From Sulfobacillus benefaciens (GTDB taxonomy: Bacteria > Bacillota > Sulfobacillia > Sulfobacillales > Sulfobacillaceae), in the NCBI GenBank assembly GCA_003023695.1, contig PXYW01000027.1:1-39150 (forward strand): DNA of 39,150 nt, read 5' to 3'. A program made the translations under genes and the position numbers. Below, in pieces: positions 15,272 through 24,348 of this stretch. The notes below the pieces were generated by a model. The model made no database searches. It saw nothing but the letters and a program-made list of their open reading frames with translations, and was not told the DNA's origin. The stretch's first letter is position 1. Every line of letters starts with the position of its first letter.

Positions 15272-17839
15272 CTAGCCGAGGTTAGGACGGTATTCTACGG
15301 CCGCGTTGACATTTGGCGCCTGGTAGGTAAACCACGAATAGGGACGGTGTCCCTTTCGGGATTTGCTGACGTACAGCGCTTGGTCAGCGTGCCGCAGGAG
15401 ATCTTGGGGCCGAGTCCCGGCCTCAGGAAATAAGGCGACGCCAATGCTGGCATGGACCGTTACTGATATGGTGGGGGAAATGCCAATAGGCCGCGCAATG
15501 CGTTCATCTACTTTTTGTAAAATCGTATCCACGTCGTGAATCTGGGAAATGTTATCCAAAATAATCACGAATTCATCGCCGCCGAGTCGCGCCAAAAAAT
15601 CCGTGGTGCGTATGCTATCGGCTAAAGTATGCGACAGAACCTGAAGTACCTGGTCTCCGACATCGTGGCCATAATGATCATTGACCGGCTTAAAATCATC
15701 CAAATCTAGCAAACAGACGGCAAAATGATTGTGTGATTCGGTTGCCCGCGATACAGATTGTTCCAGATAGCCATCCAGAGCGCGACGATTGCCCACCCCG
15801 GTTAGCGGATCTCGCCACGCTAGTTGCGCAATCTCGTTACGGCTTTTTAATTGTTCCAATACAACTTGCAGACTTTCCATGAGTTGAGCCAAAAGTTTCA
15901 TTAGGGAAGGGGTAAAGTCGTGGGGATTTTCTGACATAATTGCCAAGACTGCCGTAGGTTCAGGCTGATCTCGCTCCATTACCGGCCATGCTACAACCTC
16001 TTTTAGGCCGCTCATCCGCGGATCCTGAGCTACCCAATCGGATAAGGCAGAGTCTTGCGCAGGATTTACCGGTCCCAAGGGGTGCCCTTCCCGGAACGCC
16101 CGACTGCACAGCAGGTGGCCCTCAGGGATTTTCTCTGGGTCACGCGAAGGATGAAGAGATGTTAGTGCCTTATAAATGCCAGGGTCACGTGCGGCCACAG
16201 CAACCATTTTAAGATCGAGCGAGGTCGGATCGGGCTGAAGAACATATGCCCCGGCGCAATCGGTTTCTTTCACCAGCAACCGCACCAAGCTGTCATAAAG
16301 CGATGCTGCATCAGGCAACTGTAGGAATTCGTGCTGTGCATGAAGTGCAGCGTTTTGATATTTTTGCAGTCGAGCAATATGCTGACGATCATAGGCACTG
16401 GCCAGAGCTAAGCTGGCGGACTGTAAAATCTCCCCTACCAGTTGCATAAGTTCGGGGGAAAATGTATCGGGATCTTCTGCAATAATGGTAATTACCCCTA
16501 CTGGTTCAAGTGTGCCGCGTTGCAGCAAAGGCCAACCTGCGACAACCCCCATTTGGGACAACGGGGGCTTTGTCCATGGGCCGGGCAACTGTGAGTCGCT
16601 TCCAGGAAAAGGAATTATCAACGGGGACTTTGCTAGCCAAACCCGGGTTGGCAGTGGTACCGGCACGCCTGGCTGCGGTGGCCTAGTGGAAGGCGTGGGC
16701 AGCTTTTCCACCCAGGGAGCTAGGCTCCCAGCAACGCGCATCCGTCGCAAAGTAGAAGTGTTCTCGGATTGCACAAGCACGTCAACGCCTTGCGCATCGG
16801 TGTAACGAACCAAGGTTTCCGCTAAAAGGGTATATATTTGGGGCTCATCCAGTGTGGCCAGGAGATGGGTTTGCATTTCACGATGGGCTTCGCGATATTC
16901 TTCCAACCGTTGCAGCCTTTTGGCCGTACTACGACGGTCGAGAAAGTCGGCTGCCTCGTGTACCAACTGCAGGAATAGGGGTTCTAACTCAGACATAAAG
17001 GGTCGGTCTGGAGGTCGATACACTGACAGGATTACCCTGCACTGGTTTTGGCATAACGCCGAGGCGGTGAGATTGCTTCCGAGGCCATATCCTTTGGCCC
17101 GTTCGCGCCACGGCGAAAATGAGGGGTCATCGACATTGCCTAAAACCGCCCCCAGGGTTCTCAGTGATTCTCCAGCAGGCCCCCTGCCCTGGATAAGGGT
17201 TGGGTCATTGCTAATTTTTAGTTGCTCAGTATAGCCACGGGAAACGCCGGCAGATGCCAAGAACTGTACCCACTGGTCCCCGGGTCTAAGGGTGCCGACG
17301 AAAGCGACCCGGGCATCAATAATGTCCGTGAGTCGTTCGCACCATAATTGGAACACCCTATTGGCCGGTTCTGACTCATGATCACGAAAGATTTGCCGGG
17401 TATCGGCCAAGGCTTGATATAACATAGCTAGAAGGGACATTCGTTGCTGGTCCCGATGCCAGCGCAAAACCGCTTCATGAGATTCACTGATGTCGCGCTG
17501 CACACTAATGAAATGGGTAATGGCGCCATTAATGGAGCGTAGAGGCGTAATGGATAATTGGTTCCAAAATGCGCGACCATGTTTGTGATAATTTAAAATA
17601 ACCCCGAAAAATTGATTTCCAGCAGATAGCGTTTCATGGATATTCTGGCGCGTTGTTAAGTCTGTTTCCTTTCCTTGGAACAGTCTAGGGTTATTCCCCA
17701 GCAATTCGGAAGCACCATAGCCGGTCATGTGTTCCACTGCCTGATTGACATATAAGATGCGTTGATCGGGGTCGGTAATGATGACAGCATCTGATAAGGA
17801 ATCAAACGCTGATGAGTTAAATTGCAACGAGTCCGCCAT
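15272..17839 (-). CDS. Diguanylate cyclase: PAS, three GAF-like domains, GGDEF
   Basis: About 855 residues without membrane segments. Domains in order: PAS/PAC (about 5-120, with GNNPRLFQG, the LOV-like loop but no flavin-binding cysteine), three tandem GAF-like regions (about 145-310, 320-480 and 490-670), and GGDEF (about 690-845). The GGDEF active site is intact (LGGDEFVIIL) and an RTTD inhibitory I-site lies five residues upstream, so it should make cyclic di-GMP with product feedback. No EAL domain is attached. Start at 17839 has AAGGAG ten bases upstream; an ATG at 17869 is also in frame. Input signals are unknown, though the PAS position suggests redox or small-molecule sensing. The next gene downstream is an O-methyltransferase with a separate promoter. 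Confidence 0.9.
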   Translation of the reverse strand: MADSLQFNSSAFDSLSDAVIITDPDQRILYVNQAVEHMTGYGASELLGNNPRLFQGKETDLTTRQNIHETLSAGNQFFGVILNYHKHGRAFWNQLSITPLRSINGAITHFISVQRDISESHEAVLRWHRDQQRMSLLAMLYQALADTRQIFRDHESEPANRVFQLWCERLTDIIDARVAFVGTLRPGDQWVQFLASAGVSRGYTEQLKISNDPTLIQGRGPAGESLRTLGAVLGNVDDPSFSPWRERAKGYGLGSNLTASALCQNQCRVILSVYRPPDRPFMSELEPLFLQLVHEAADFLDRRSTAKRLQRLEEYREAHREMQTHLLATLDEPQIYTLLAETLVRYTDAQGVDVLVQSENTSTLRRMRVAGSLAPWVEKLPTPSTRPPQPGVPVPLPTRVWLAKSPLIIPFPGSDSQLPGPWTKPPLSQMGVVAGWPLLQRGTLEPVGVITIIAEDPDTFSPELMQLVGEILQSASLALASAYDRQHIARLQKYQNAALHAQHEFLQLPDAASLYDSLVRLLVKETDCAGAYVLQPDPTSLDLKMVAVAARDPGIYKALTSLHPSRDPEKIPEGHLLCSRAFREGHPLGPVNPAQDSALSDWVAQDPRMSGLKEVVAWPVMERDQPEPTAVLAIMSENPHDFTPSLMKLLAQLMESLQVVLEQLKSRNEIAQLAWRDPLTGVGNRRALDGYLEQSVSRATESHNHFAVCLLDLDDFKPVNDHYGHDVGDQVLQVLSHTLADSIRTTDFLARLGGDEFVIILDNISQIHDVDTILQKVDERIARPIGISPTISVTVHASIGVALFPEAGTRPQDLLRHADQALYVSKSRKGHRPYSWFTYQAPNVNAAVEYRPNLG

Positions 17840-17936
17840 GAAGATGTCGCTCCTTGGACCAAGATTCATCGAAAAAGGAAGAACAATTTAGGATAACAAA
17901 CCATAATATTCTGTGCCAATATTTAGCCAAGAATTG

Positions 17937-18119
17937 CTAAGAGGAGGATAGTGCTTTGGTCGGACTCTCACCGTGTTGACGCAACTTGTCCGTCTCCATC
18001 AGTGTTTTACCATTACCAACGTTTAACAGGGCACACCCGTGCGGAATCCGGGACTGCAAAGTCATAGGGTCTTCTGTATTGAACCGATGAATTAATGTTG
18101 CGTCGGGTTTGTCGCCCAC
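17937..18119 (-). CDS. Small hypothetical protein, 60 residues
   Basis: GTG start at 18119, ten bases after the lipoprotein stop on the same strand. The translation is polar, with balanced charges and codon use like its neighbours, and includes IPHGCALLNVGNGKTLMETDK. No strong ribosome binding site is visible, so translation would depend on coupling to the lipoprotein gene. Not recognised; it may be a real small protein or the tail of a decayed gene. Confidence 0.35.
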   Translation of the reverse strand: MGDKPDATLIHRFNTEDPMTLQSRIPHGCALLNVGNGKTLMETDKLRQHGESPTKALSSS

Positions 18120-18128
18120 TTTGTATGG

Positions 18129-19070
18129 CTATTCCGCCTTTATTGAGGTTAATACATGAATGAAGAGAGAGGCGCCTGATTTTGCCGAGAGCATACGGTC
18201 GTAGATGGCGCCATTACCTTGCATTTGCTGTGCAAATGGGGTGAAACCATAAACATTAGGACCGTTAGCCCATGCCGCCTGAAATTGTTCCCCAGAGGCC
18301 GTCGCAGTAGCTGCTAGTAATCCATGAGAAGCCGGGAGAGACGCCGGATTAATGCTTGTCAATAAGGATTCTGCAACCGTCATATCCGCTGCGCGGCTTC
18401 CGTTAATCACTTGAATTGTCCAGTCGCCGACTGCCCACTGGAGAACACCTGACGGATACAGTCTGGCGGTAGTGCCGGGCGTCAGCAAAATGGATGTGGA
18501 GGGCGTGCCCAGTTGTGCCAATGGAATCCACGTCGGGGCTGCCTGCGTTTGAAGCGCGCTATAGGCTTGCGTCGTCGAACCATAATGAACCCCTTGAATG
18601 GTCGCAACCCATTTGTGGGCGGAATGAGGGATTTGTGCGCTGTTAATCGGCCAGGCGGCGGTACTCCTCCAATATGTCACCTGATACGAATGAGAAGTCT
18701 CTTGTGTTGTCGCGGTAACAGGCCACGAGGAATGCGAATCAATTGACGGTATAGAGGTGGGTAGTTCTACCGGCCAGGGAAACTGTCTATGGATCACAAC
18801 GGCAATGGTCTCATCCACTGAGGAAGTATCGGCAATCTGTGGTTTCGATGCCGTAGGTGATGTCGTTGATATCGGTGCAGACGGTGTTTTCGTGCGAGAA
18901 GAACTTGGTGACGCCGAAGTCGGGGCCCTGCGACTGCGTTGAACCGTGGTAGAGCGGGGACTCTGATTCGCGCTTGACGGCGTTCCCGTGAGATGATTGC
19001 GGGTCCCGCACCCCGCCAACGCAAACGTTCCCAATGCTAAGCCTATCAGGCCGACAACGTGTAATCTCAT
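18129..19070 (-). CDS. Secreted lipoprotein of unknown function
   Basis: 313 residues beginning with a classical lipoprotein signal: MRLHVV, a hydrophobic stretch, then the lipobox LAGC with the acylated cysteine at residue 21. A Ser/Thr/Pro-rich linker (about 22-80) follows, of the kind that spans the cell wall in Gram-positive lipoproteins. The C-terminal 230 residues look like a globular domain rich in Ser, Thr and Trp, with IDSHSSWPVTATTQETSHSYQVTYW near 110-135; I do not recognise it. ATG at 19070 with GGAGGG eight bases upstream. A possible 60-residue gene follows at once. Confidence 0.75.
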   Translation of the reverse strand: MRLHVVGLIGLALGTFALAGCGTRNHLTGTPSSANQSPRSTTVQRSRRAPTSASPSSSRTKTPSAPISTTSPTASKPQIADTSSVDETIAVVIHRQFPWPVELPTSIPSIDSHSSWPVTATTQETSHSYQVTYWRSTAAWPINSAQIPHSAHKWVATIQGVHYGSTTQAYSALQTQAAPTWIPLAQLGTPSTSILLTPGTTARLYPSGVLQWAVGDWTIQVINGSRAADMTVAESLLTSINPASLPASHGLLAATATASGEQFQAAWANGPNVYGFTPFAQQMQGNGAIYDRMLSAKSGASLFIHVLTSIKAE

Positions 19071-19950
19071 GCGGATGCCCTCCGGCTATAATGTGATGCG
19101 GACGATCAACTCGATTTGAATAACGACCGATGGAGCGATGCGGTTACGCATTGAGACGGAACGGCCGGCAGCGAAAGATGAGATGCTGACCTGGCCCATG
19201 CTCGGTGCCACCACGGGAGCTGTTCTCCGCGTCCGTTCATTCGGGGTACGGGGCGTTGACCTCCGGGTGGCTGTTGACGGCCATGCTGTTGTGGATGAGT
19301 AATGGCCGTATCGTAATGGGCATCACTCTGGGGAGGCTAGTACGTGGGTTGGTCACTACGAAGAGAGCCTCCGTCTCTTGCGACCCTTTTGGCACTTTCT
19401 GCCTCGCAGGGCGTCCGATCAGCATGTGCCCTTACCATACAGTGAAGGTTCCTGCGTTCCATGCCAGAGCCTGCGCCCAGGTCCTGGCCCAGTCATGCCG
19501 GCCGCCGCGGATTCCGTAGACAGGTTCCCGCTTCACCTCACCCTCGGGTTATTCGGGACCCCGGTGTCGTTCTGCTCCTGGAACACACCTGACCTCGTCA
19601 GGCGAGCCCGTTTCCGTCACGCTCACGTCCAGGGCTTTTGACCCCAGCCACTGACGGGGGATGAAATCCCCTCCTACAAGGAGATTTCGAGGGGCCGTCC
19701 ATCATCTTTCGCTTAGTTCCTCAAGCTGTGCGCCTTCGCAGCGTTCCAGAATACGGATACCAAATTTTGCTTCACGGCTTTGGATGGCATATCACTCATT
19801 GAGATTTGCAACGCGGATATTGGCCATCAACAGTCGGGTTTTCGTATTCCTGATAACAGTAGGATCCTTTGACCGGGACCGGTCGGTACTTTACTTTCAG
19901 GGAGTTTGGGTCATTATAGAAGTGCAGGAAGTAATAAGGAGGCGGCATGA
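19071..19950. other. Gene-less GC-rich region with hairpins; possible decayed element
   Basis: No frame here looks like a real protein on either strand, and from about 19130 to 19660 the composition is richer in G+C than neighbouring genes. At 19657-19671 GGGGAT-GAA-ATCCCC forms a perfect hairpin, immediately followed by CTCCT-ACA-AGGAG (19671-19683). Paired hairpins of this style occur at ends of IS200/IS605-group elements, but no transposase remnant could be proven. A structured RNA is the other possibility. The last 90 bases hold the usp control region. Confidence 0.3.
19871..19884. promoter_or_regulatory. Palindrome upstream of universal stress protein gene
   Basis: GACCGGGACCGGTC, a perfect six-base inverted repeat with a two-base centre, 67 bases upstream of the usp start. 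It may be an operator; its regulator is not identifiable. Confidence 0.4.
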
Positions 19951-20424
19951 ATGTTGAGTCGTGTAGTCGTGGCGGTGGACGGGTCTGATGCCAGTTGGGA
20001 AGCTTTGGCGTATGCCCTGCGAATTGTGGAACCTGGTGGCTCGCTGGCTATGGTCGATGTTAAAGATCTCATGGGGTTTTTTCAAGCTACCGCAGGGGTT
20101 AGCTACAATATGTCGATAGGCGTTGATGTTTCCGAGTATGTCAAAGAATGGGACATGGCAGCGGACGGTGTTAAGGCTGAGGCATTAGACAAAACCAAAG
20201 ATTTTCCAGGCCATGTGGAATGGCATGTGGTGGAGTCGACCGATGGCAAAGGTGGGCCCGCCGAAGCGTTGGATTCTTTTGCCCGTACTTGGAATGCAGA
20301 GGCAATCGTGGTTGGGCGGCATCACGGTTCAACATTGATGGAGGGGATGTTTGGCAGTTTCCCACGTTGGCTGGTTACCCATAGTCATTTTCCTACAACT
20401 GTGGTCCCCGTTGGCACCAAATAA
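19951..20424 (+). CDS. Universal stress protein (UspA family)
   Basis: 157 residues, a single Usp domain. It begins with VVVAVDGSDASWEALAYAL, the conserved first strand and aspartate of the nucleotide-binding fold, and ends with VVGRHHGSTLMEGMFGSF...VVPV, which keeps the G-x2-G-x9-G-S pattern of ATP-binding members. Usp proteins are cytoplasmic dimers induced under stress or starvation. ATG at 19951 with AAGGAGG eight bases upstream. It is followed by an intrinsic terminator, so it is transcribed separately from the molybdenum hydroxylase operon downstream. A palindrome lies upstream at 19871. Confidence 0.9.
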   Translation: MLSRVVVAVDGSDASWEALAYALRIVEPGGSLAMVDVKDLMGFFQATAGVSYNMSIGVDVSEYVKEWDMAADGVKAEALDKTKDFPGHVEWHVVESTDGKGGPAEALDSFARTWNAEAIVVGRHHGSTLMEGMFGSFPRWLVTHSHFPTTVVPVGTK

Positions 20425-20449
20425 CGTCGCAAGCAATACAATATCTGGA

Positions 20450-20482
20450 AGCACAGGGTTCCCCGTCTCCCTGTGCTCTTTT
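20450..20482 (+). terminator. Intrinsic terminator after usp
   Basis: Arms AGCACAGGG (20450-20458) and CCCTGTGCT (20469-20477) with a ten-base loop, followed by CTTTT. Good fit to a rho-independent terminator isolating usp from the next operon. Confidence 0.85.
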
Positions 20483-20573
20483 ATGTACCGTTAGCTATAT
20501 TTCAGCGTTTCTTCGGTTGATCCGCATCCTGCCCCGAGAGAAGATATAAGTGACGATCGAAAGGAGAGGAATC

Positions 20574-22850
20574 ATGGGCTATATTGGTCAACGCATGACT
20601 CGTGTTGAAGATGAACGACTAGTCACAGGAAAAGGCCGATATGTCAGCGATATTACTCCGCCCGGAACCTTGCATTTAGCTATTGTCCGAAGCCTGCACG
20701 CCCATGCCAAAATTACCGGGCTAGAGTTTGAGGCGGCAAGAAACCTGGCTGGGGTAGTGGGTGTATATGGGCCGAAAGATTTAGAACCGATTATGCGTCC
20801 ATTGCCCAAAGGGATGCCCGATCCGCGGCTACGAGCGCAAATGCCTACACCGTTGGCCATTGATCGGGTCCATTACGTGGGTGAACCGGTTGCTGTGGTG
20901 GTGGCCGAAAATCGTTATATTGCAGAAGATGCGGCGCAGCTTGTAGAGGTGGGTTACGAGCCGCTGTTGGCTATCACCGATCCCGTGGAAGGGGAGCATG
21001 CGCCACCGATTCACCTAGGTTCCCAAAGCAATTTGGCAGCGGAGGTCCATTATATGGTGGGCTCCGGCGCTGCTGCATTGTCTGGTGCAGACCATGTGGT
21101 AGAAGTCACCTTGCGTCTGGGACGGGTAGTGGGACATCCTATGGAACCTCGTGGAATTGTGGCCATCTTCAATCCAGACACAAAGAGTTTATTGGTCTAT
21201 GCCGGGACCCAAGGAGTTCACGGATTTCGGCATTCGCTGGCAGAGATGTTGCAGATGCCCGATAACCGGATTCGGGTGGTAGCACCGGATACCGGGGGCG
21301 GGTTCGGGTTGAAGACCCGCATTTATGCTGAAGATGTGTTGGCGGCATATTTGGCGGTTCAGTTAAAACGCCCGATCAAATGGGCAGGCGATCGTCGAGA
21401 AGAATTCATGAGCACCAATCAAGAGCGTGATCAGGTGCATTATGCCAAGATTGGTGTCAAGAGCAGTGGAGAAATTGTGGCGGTGGTGGATCACTTTTTT
21501 CAGGACCAGGGTGCGTATACCCCGTCAGGAATTATTGTTCCTGACACTACCGCTATTTGTATTATGGGACCTTATCGGGTGCCCCATTTTGAAGCCGTTG
21601 GGAAAGTGGTCTACACCAACAAGGTATCGGTTGGACCGTATCGTGGCGCAGGGCGTCCGCAGGGAACGTTTGTTATGGAACGGCTGTTAGATCATGCGGC
21701 CGACGCGTTGGGTATGGACCGGGTACAAATCCGTCGTATCAATTTGTTAACACCGGATCAATTTCCGTATCATAATGGGATACCAGCTAGGGGAGCCAGC
21801 ATGACATTGCCATATGGCGAGTATCAAAAGACTATGGATCAGGTGGTAGCAGCTATAGATTATGATACCTTCCGGAATCCCGTGCAAAAAGGGGACTGGA
21901 AGTTAGGCGTAGGCGTGGCCAATTACTTGGAAATGTCGGGTGGATTTGGGTTCGAAGGGGCTAAAATGCGCCTTTTAGAGGACGGACGGATAGAGATTGC
22001 CACGGGGTCGTCTAGTCAGGGCCAAGGCCACCGCACAGCCATTGCTCAAGTAGCGGCCGATCGGTTAAATCTGCCCTTCGAACAATTTGTTGTGGTCGAA
22101 GGTGATACGGATGCGATTGAACGAGGCATTGGCACCTTTGGCAGCCGCACCATGATGATGACTGGTAATGCGACAGCACAAGCTGCACCGGGATTTCGCA
22201 AGAGATTATTGGAGTATGCTGCCCAGATTTTTGAGGCCGCGCCGGAGGATTTGCATTGGGATCTCGGCCGCATTTCAGTAACGGGGGTTCCGACCCGTTC
22301 ATTGTCGCTCGCGGAATTAGCCCACCACGCAGCAAGCGAAAATGTGACACTGGAGGTTGCGGCTTATTTTGACGCGGTAGGCCCGGCTTTTGGTATGGGA
22401 ACCCACGGAGTGGTCGTAGCGATTAATGTGAAGACCTGGGCCATTGAAATCCGGGACTACCGGATTTGTCACGATGGCGGGGTATTGGTTAATCCGTTGT
22501 TAGTGGAGGGGCAAACGATTGGTGGTACCGTTCAAGGGATAGGGACAGCTTTGTTTGAAAGTTTAATCATCGATCCGGAGTCAGGTCAGCCCCTTAACGC
22601 AACGTTTTTAGACTACTTATTACCCGCAGCGGGTGAGATGCCGGATTTTAAGGTCACGGAAGTCGAATATCCAGACCCGACGAATCCAGAAGGATTCAAA
22701 GGTGTGGCCGAAGGCGGGATTATGCCTCCAATGGCAGCCATTTGTGCGGCGGTGGAAAATGCCCTGCGACCATGGAGCATTCATGCTGACACATTGCCAG
22801 TGACGCCAAGTGACCTCTTTTACCAGGTTGCCAAAGGGGGAATTCAATGA
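20574..22850 (+). CDS. Molybdenum hydroxylase large subunit (CoxL/XDH family, form II-like)
   Basis: 758 residues: aldehyde oxidase/xanthine dehydrogenase a/b hammerhead domain (about 15-125) followed by the molybdopterin-cytosine-dinucleotide domain. The active-site loop reads PYRGAGR at residues 355-361, close to the AYRGAGR of form II CoxL-like proteins and unlike the AYXCSFR of true aerobic CO dehydrogenases. SSQGQGHRT supplies the cofactor-binding glutamine motif, and E713 in GVAEGGIMPP is the catalytic glutamate. It probably hydroxylates an aldehyde, purine or N-heterocycle rather than CO. Start ATG at 20574 with AAGGAGAGG upstream, in preference to a GTG at 20550. It overlaps the FAD-subunit gene by four bases. 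MCD maturation genes are not in the window. Confidence 0.9.
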   Translation: MGYIGQRMTRVEDERLVTGKGRYVSDITPPGTLHLAIVRSLHAHAKITGLEFEAARNLAGVVGVYGPKDLEPIMRPLPKGMPDPRLRAQMPTPLAIDRVHYVGEPVAVVVAENRYIAEDAAQLVEVGYEPLLAITDPVEGEHAPPIHLGSQSNLAAEVHYMVGSGAAALSGADHVVEVTLRLGRVVGHPMEPRGIVAIFNPDTKSLLVYAGTQGVHGFRHSLAEMLQMPDNRIRVVAPDTGGGFGLKTRIYAEDVLAAYLAVQLKRPIKWAGDRREEFMSTNQERDQVHYAKIGVKSSGEIVAVVDHFFQDQGAYTPSGIIVPDTTAICIMGPYRVPHFEAVGKVVYTNKVSVGPYRGAGRPQGTFVMERLLDHAADALGMDRVQIRRINLLTPDQFPYHNGIPARGASMTLPYGEYQKTMDQVVAAIDYDTFRNPVQKGDWKLGVGVANYLEMSGGFGFEGAKMRLLEDGRIEIATGSSSQGQGHRTAIAQVAADRLNLPFEQFVVVEGDTDAIERGIGTFGSRTMMMTGNATAQAAPGFRKRLLEYAAQIFEAAPEDLHWDLGRISVTGVPTRSLSLAELAHHAASENVTLEVAAYFDAVGPAFGMGTHGVVVAINVKTWAIEIRDYRICHDGGVLVNPLLVEGQTIGGTVQGIGTALFESLIIDPESGQPLNATFLDYLLPAAGEMPDFKVTEVEYPDPTNPEGFKGVAEGGIMPPMAAICAAVENALRPWSIHADTLPVTPSDLFYQVAKGGIQ

Positions 22851-23737
22851 AACCAGCACCATTTAACTACCTCCGCGCTGCCACGGTTGATGAGGTGTTG
22901 CAAAAGTTGCAGGAATGGGGAGAAGAGGCGAAAGTCCTCGCAGGGGGCCAAAGTCTCATGCCGTTGCTCAATATGCGCTTGGCTCAGCCTCGCTATATTA
23001 TTGATGTTAACGGATTGGCCGAAATGACGGGAATGAACTGGTGTCCAGAAACCCAGACATTAACTGTGGGAGCGTTAACTCGCCATCGGGAACTGTTGCA
23101 GCATCCTTTGATTGAAACCCATGCCCCACTGCTGAGGGAGGCGGCGCACTTTATTGGCCATCTTGCCATTCGTAGCCGCGGCACCCTTGGGGGTTCCATT
23201 GCGCATGCGGATCCTGCCGCGGAGCTTCCATTAGTGGTAATAGCTCTTGGGGGCACTCTTGTCATCCAGTCTTTGACGGGAGAGCACAGCATCCCCATCG
23301 AAGAGTTCTTTTTGGGATATTACATGACGATTTTAAAGCCCGACGAATTAATCACTGCAGTCAAAATTCCAGGTTTAGCAAATAATACCGGATATGCCAT
23401 CACGGAATTTGCCAGGCGCCATGGGGATTTCGCGTTGGCCTCAGCAGCCGCGGTGGTCACGGTGGACGAACGGGGAACCATTATCAAAGCGCGATGCGCG
23501 GTAGGTGGAGTGGCTCCCCAGGCAATCAGGTGCCCTGCAGTCGATGTTTCTTTGTCAGGTGCTCGGAGCCCAGGAGATTTTGCCCAAGCAGCGCGACAGT
23601 TGGAAAACATGATCGAGCCTCCCGATGATGTGCAGGCCAGCGGTGAATATCGACGTTATTTGGCTGTCGAATTGATGTCACAGGCTATTGGCGTAGCCTA
23701 TGCACGGGCAGTGGCGACAAAGGAGGCACGAGCATGA
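22847..23737 (+). CDS. Molybdenum hydroxylase FAD subunit (CoxM-like)
   Basis: 296 residues of the CO dehydrogenase flavoprotein family. The two FAD motifs are present: AGGQSLMPLLNMRL near residue 32 and TLGGSIAHADPAAELP near 110; a CO-dehydrogenase flavoprotein C-terminal domain follows (about 180-285). It carries electrons from the 2Fe-2S subunit to the external acceptor. ATGA overlaps on both sides couple it to the large-subunit gene upstream and the iron-sulfur gene downstream, so the three chains should be made in fixed ratio as an (LMS)2 complex. Confidence 0.92.
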   Translation: MKPAPFNYLRAATVDEVLQKLQEWGEEAKVLAGGQSLMPLLNMRLAQPRYIIDVNGLAEMTGMNWCPETQTLTVGALTRHRELLQHPLIETHAPLLREAAHFIGHLAIRSRGTLGGSIAHADPAAELPLVVIALGGTLVIQSLTGEHSIPIEEFFLGYYMTILKPDELITAVKIPGLANNTGYAITEFARRHGDFALASAAAVVTVDERGTIIKARCAVGGVAPQAIRCPAVDVSLSGARSPGDFAQAARQLENMIEPPDDVQASGEYRRYLAVELMSQAIGVAYARAVATKEARA

Positions 23738-24222
23738 CCGTGGAATTTGAAGTCAATGGACACATGGTAACTATAGACGTCCCTGAGCATTGGTTGTTGG
23801 CTGATGTCTTACGGAACCAAATGGACTTCACCGGAGTGCACTTAGCGTGCGAATATGGGGTATGCGGTGCCTGCACGGTGTTAATGGATGGCGAACCGGT
23901 ACGTTCCTGCCTGACCTTAGCGGTACAAGCAGCAGGACGTCGGATTACTACGGTCGAGGGGTTGGCTTCTGAGGGACAACTGAATGTGGTACAGCAGGCC
24001 TTTATCGAGCATCACGCGTTGCAATGTGGGTTTTGCACCCCAGGGTTTGTGGTCACCGCTTCATATCTGGTGAATCAGAATCGCGAGATGACCCGGGAAC
24101 AGATTCGCGAGGCCTTAAGCGGAAATCTTTGTCGATGCACTGGATATCAGAAAATTGTGGATGCGGTAGAGGAGGCGTTGCGTCGACACCAAGCGACAGA
24201 TCCTACTGCAGAAGACAACTAG
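23734..24222 (+). CDS. Molybdenum hydroxylase 2Fe-2S subunit (CoxS-like)
   Basis: 162 residues with both iron-sulfur clusters of the family. The N-terminal plant-ferredoxin-type cluster uses C-E-Y-G-V-C-G-A-C near residues 40-48 plus a cysteine in VRSC; the C-terminal cluster uses CGFCTPG near 100 and CRCTGYQKI near 136. It passes electrons from the Mo centre to the FAD subunit. Start overlaps the preceding stop (ATGA). A strong hairpin begins three bases after the stop, ending the operon. The order large, medium, small differs from the M-S-L order of the classical CO dehydrogenase operon. Confidence 0.95.
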   Translation: MTVEFEVNGHMVTIDVPEHWLLADVLRNQMDFTGVHLACEYGVCGACTVLMDGEPVRSCLTLAVQAAGRRITTVEGLASEGQLNVVQQAFIEHHALQCGFCTPGFVVTASYLVNQNREMTREQIREALSGNLCRCTGYQKIVDAVEEALRRHQATDPTAEDN

Positions 24223-24225
24223 AAG

Positions 24226-24255
24226 GAATCAGGGGACCGCAAGGTCCCCTGATTC
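24226..24255. terminator. Strong hairpin after molybdenum hydroxylase operon
   Basis: Perfect 13-base arms starting GAATCAGGGGACC (24226-24238) and ending at 24255, with a four-base GCAA loop, a stable tetraloop. No long T-run follows in either direction. It lies between convergent genes and probably ends both transcripts. Confidence 0.75.
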
Positions 24256-24348
24256 ATTATGTTTAGTCATTATCATCAATGGTATTGTTGTCATTTGGTG
24301 TAGCTTCACTATAATACATTTGCTGATATTTGGTGTCTCAAAAATGTC

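Noticed and set aside
17700..17839. LOV photoreceptor domain in the diguanylate cyclase
   Set aside because: The loop reads GNNPRLFQG; the flavin-binding cysteine of LOV domains is absent.
20574..24222. Annotating the operon as aerobic CO dehydrogenase
   Set aside because: The large subunit lacks the AYXCSFR loop with the copper-ligating cysteine and carries PYRGAGR instead.
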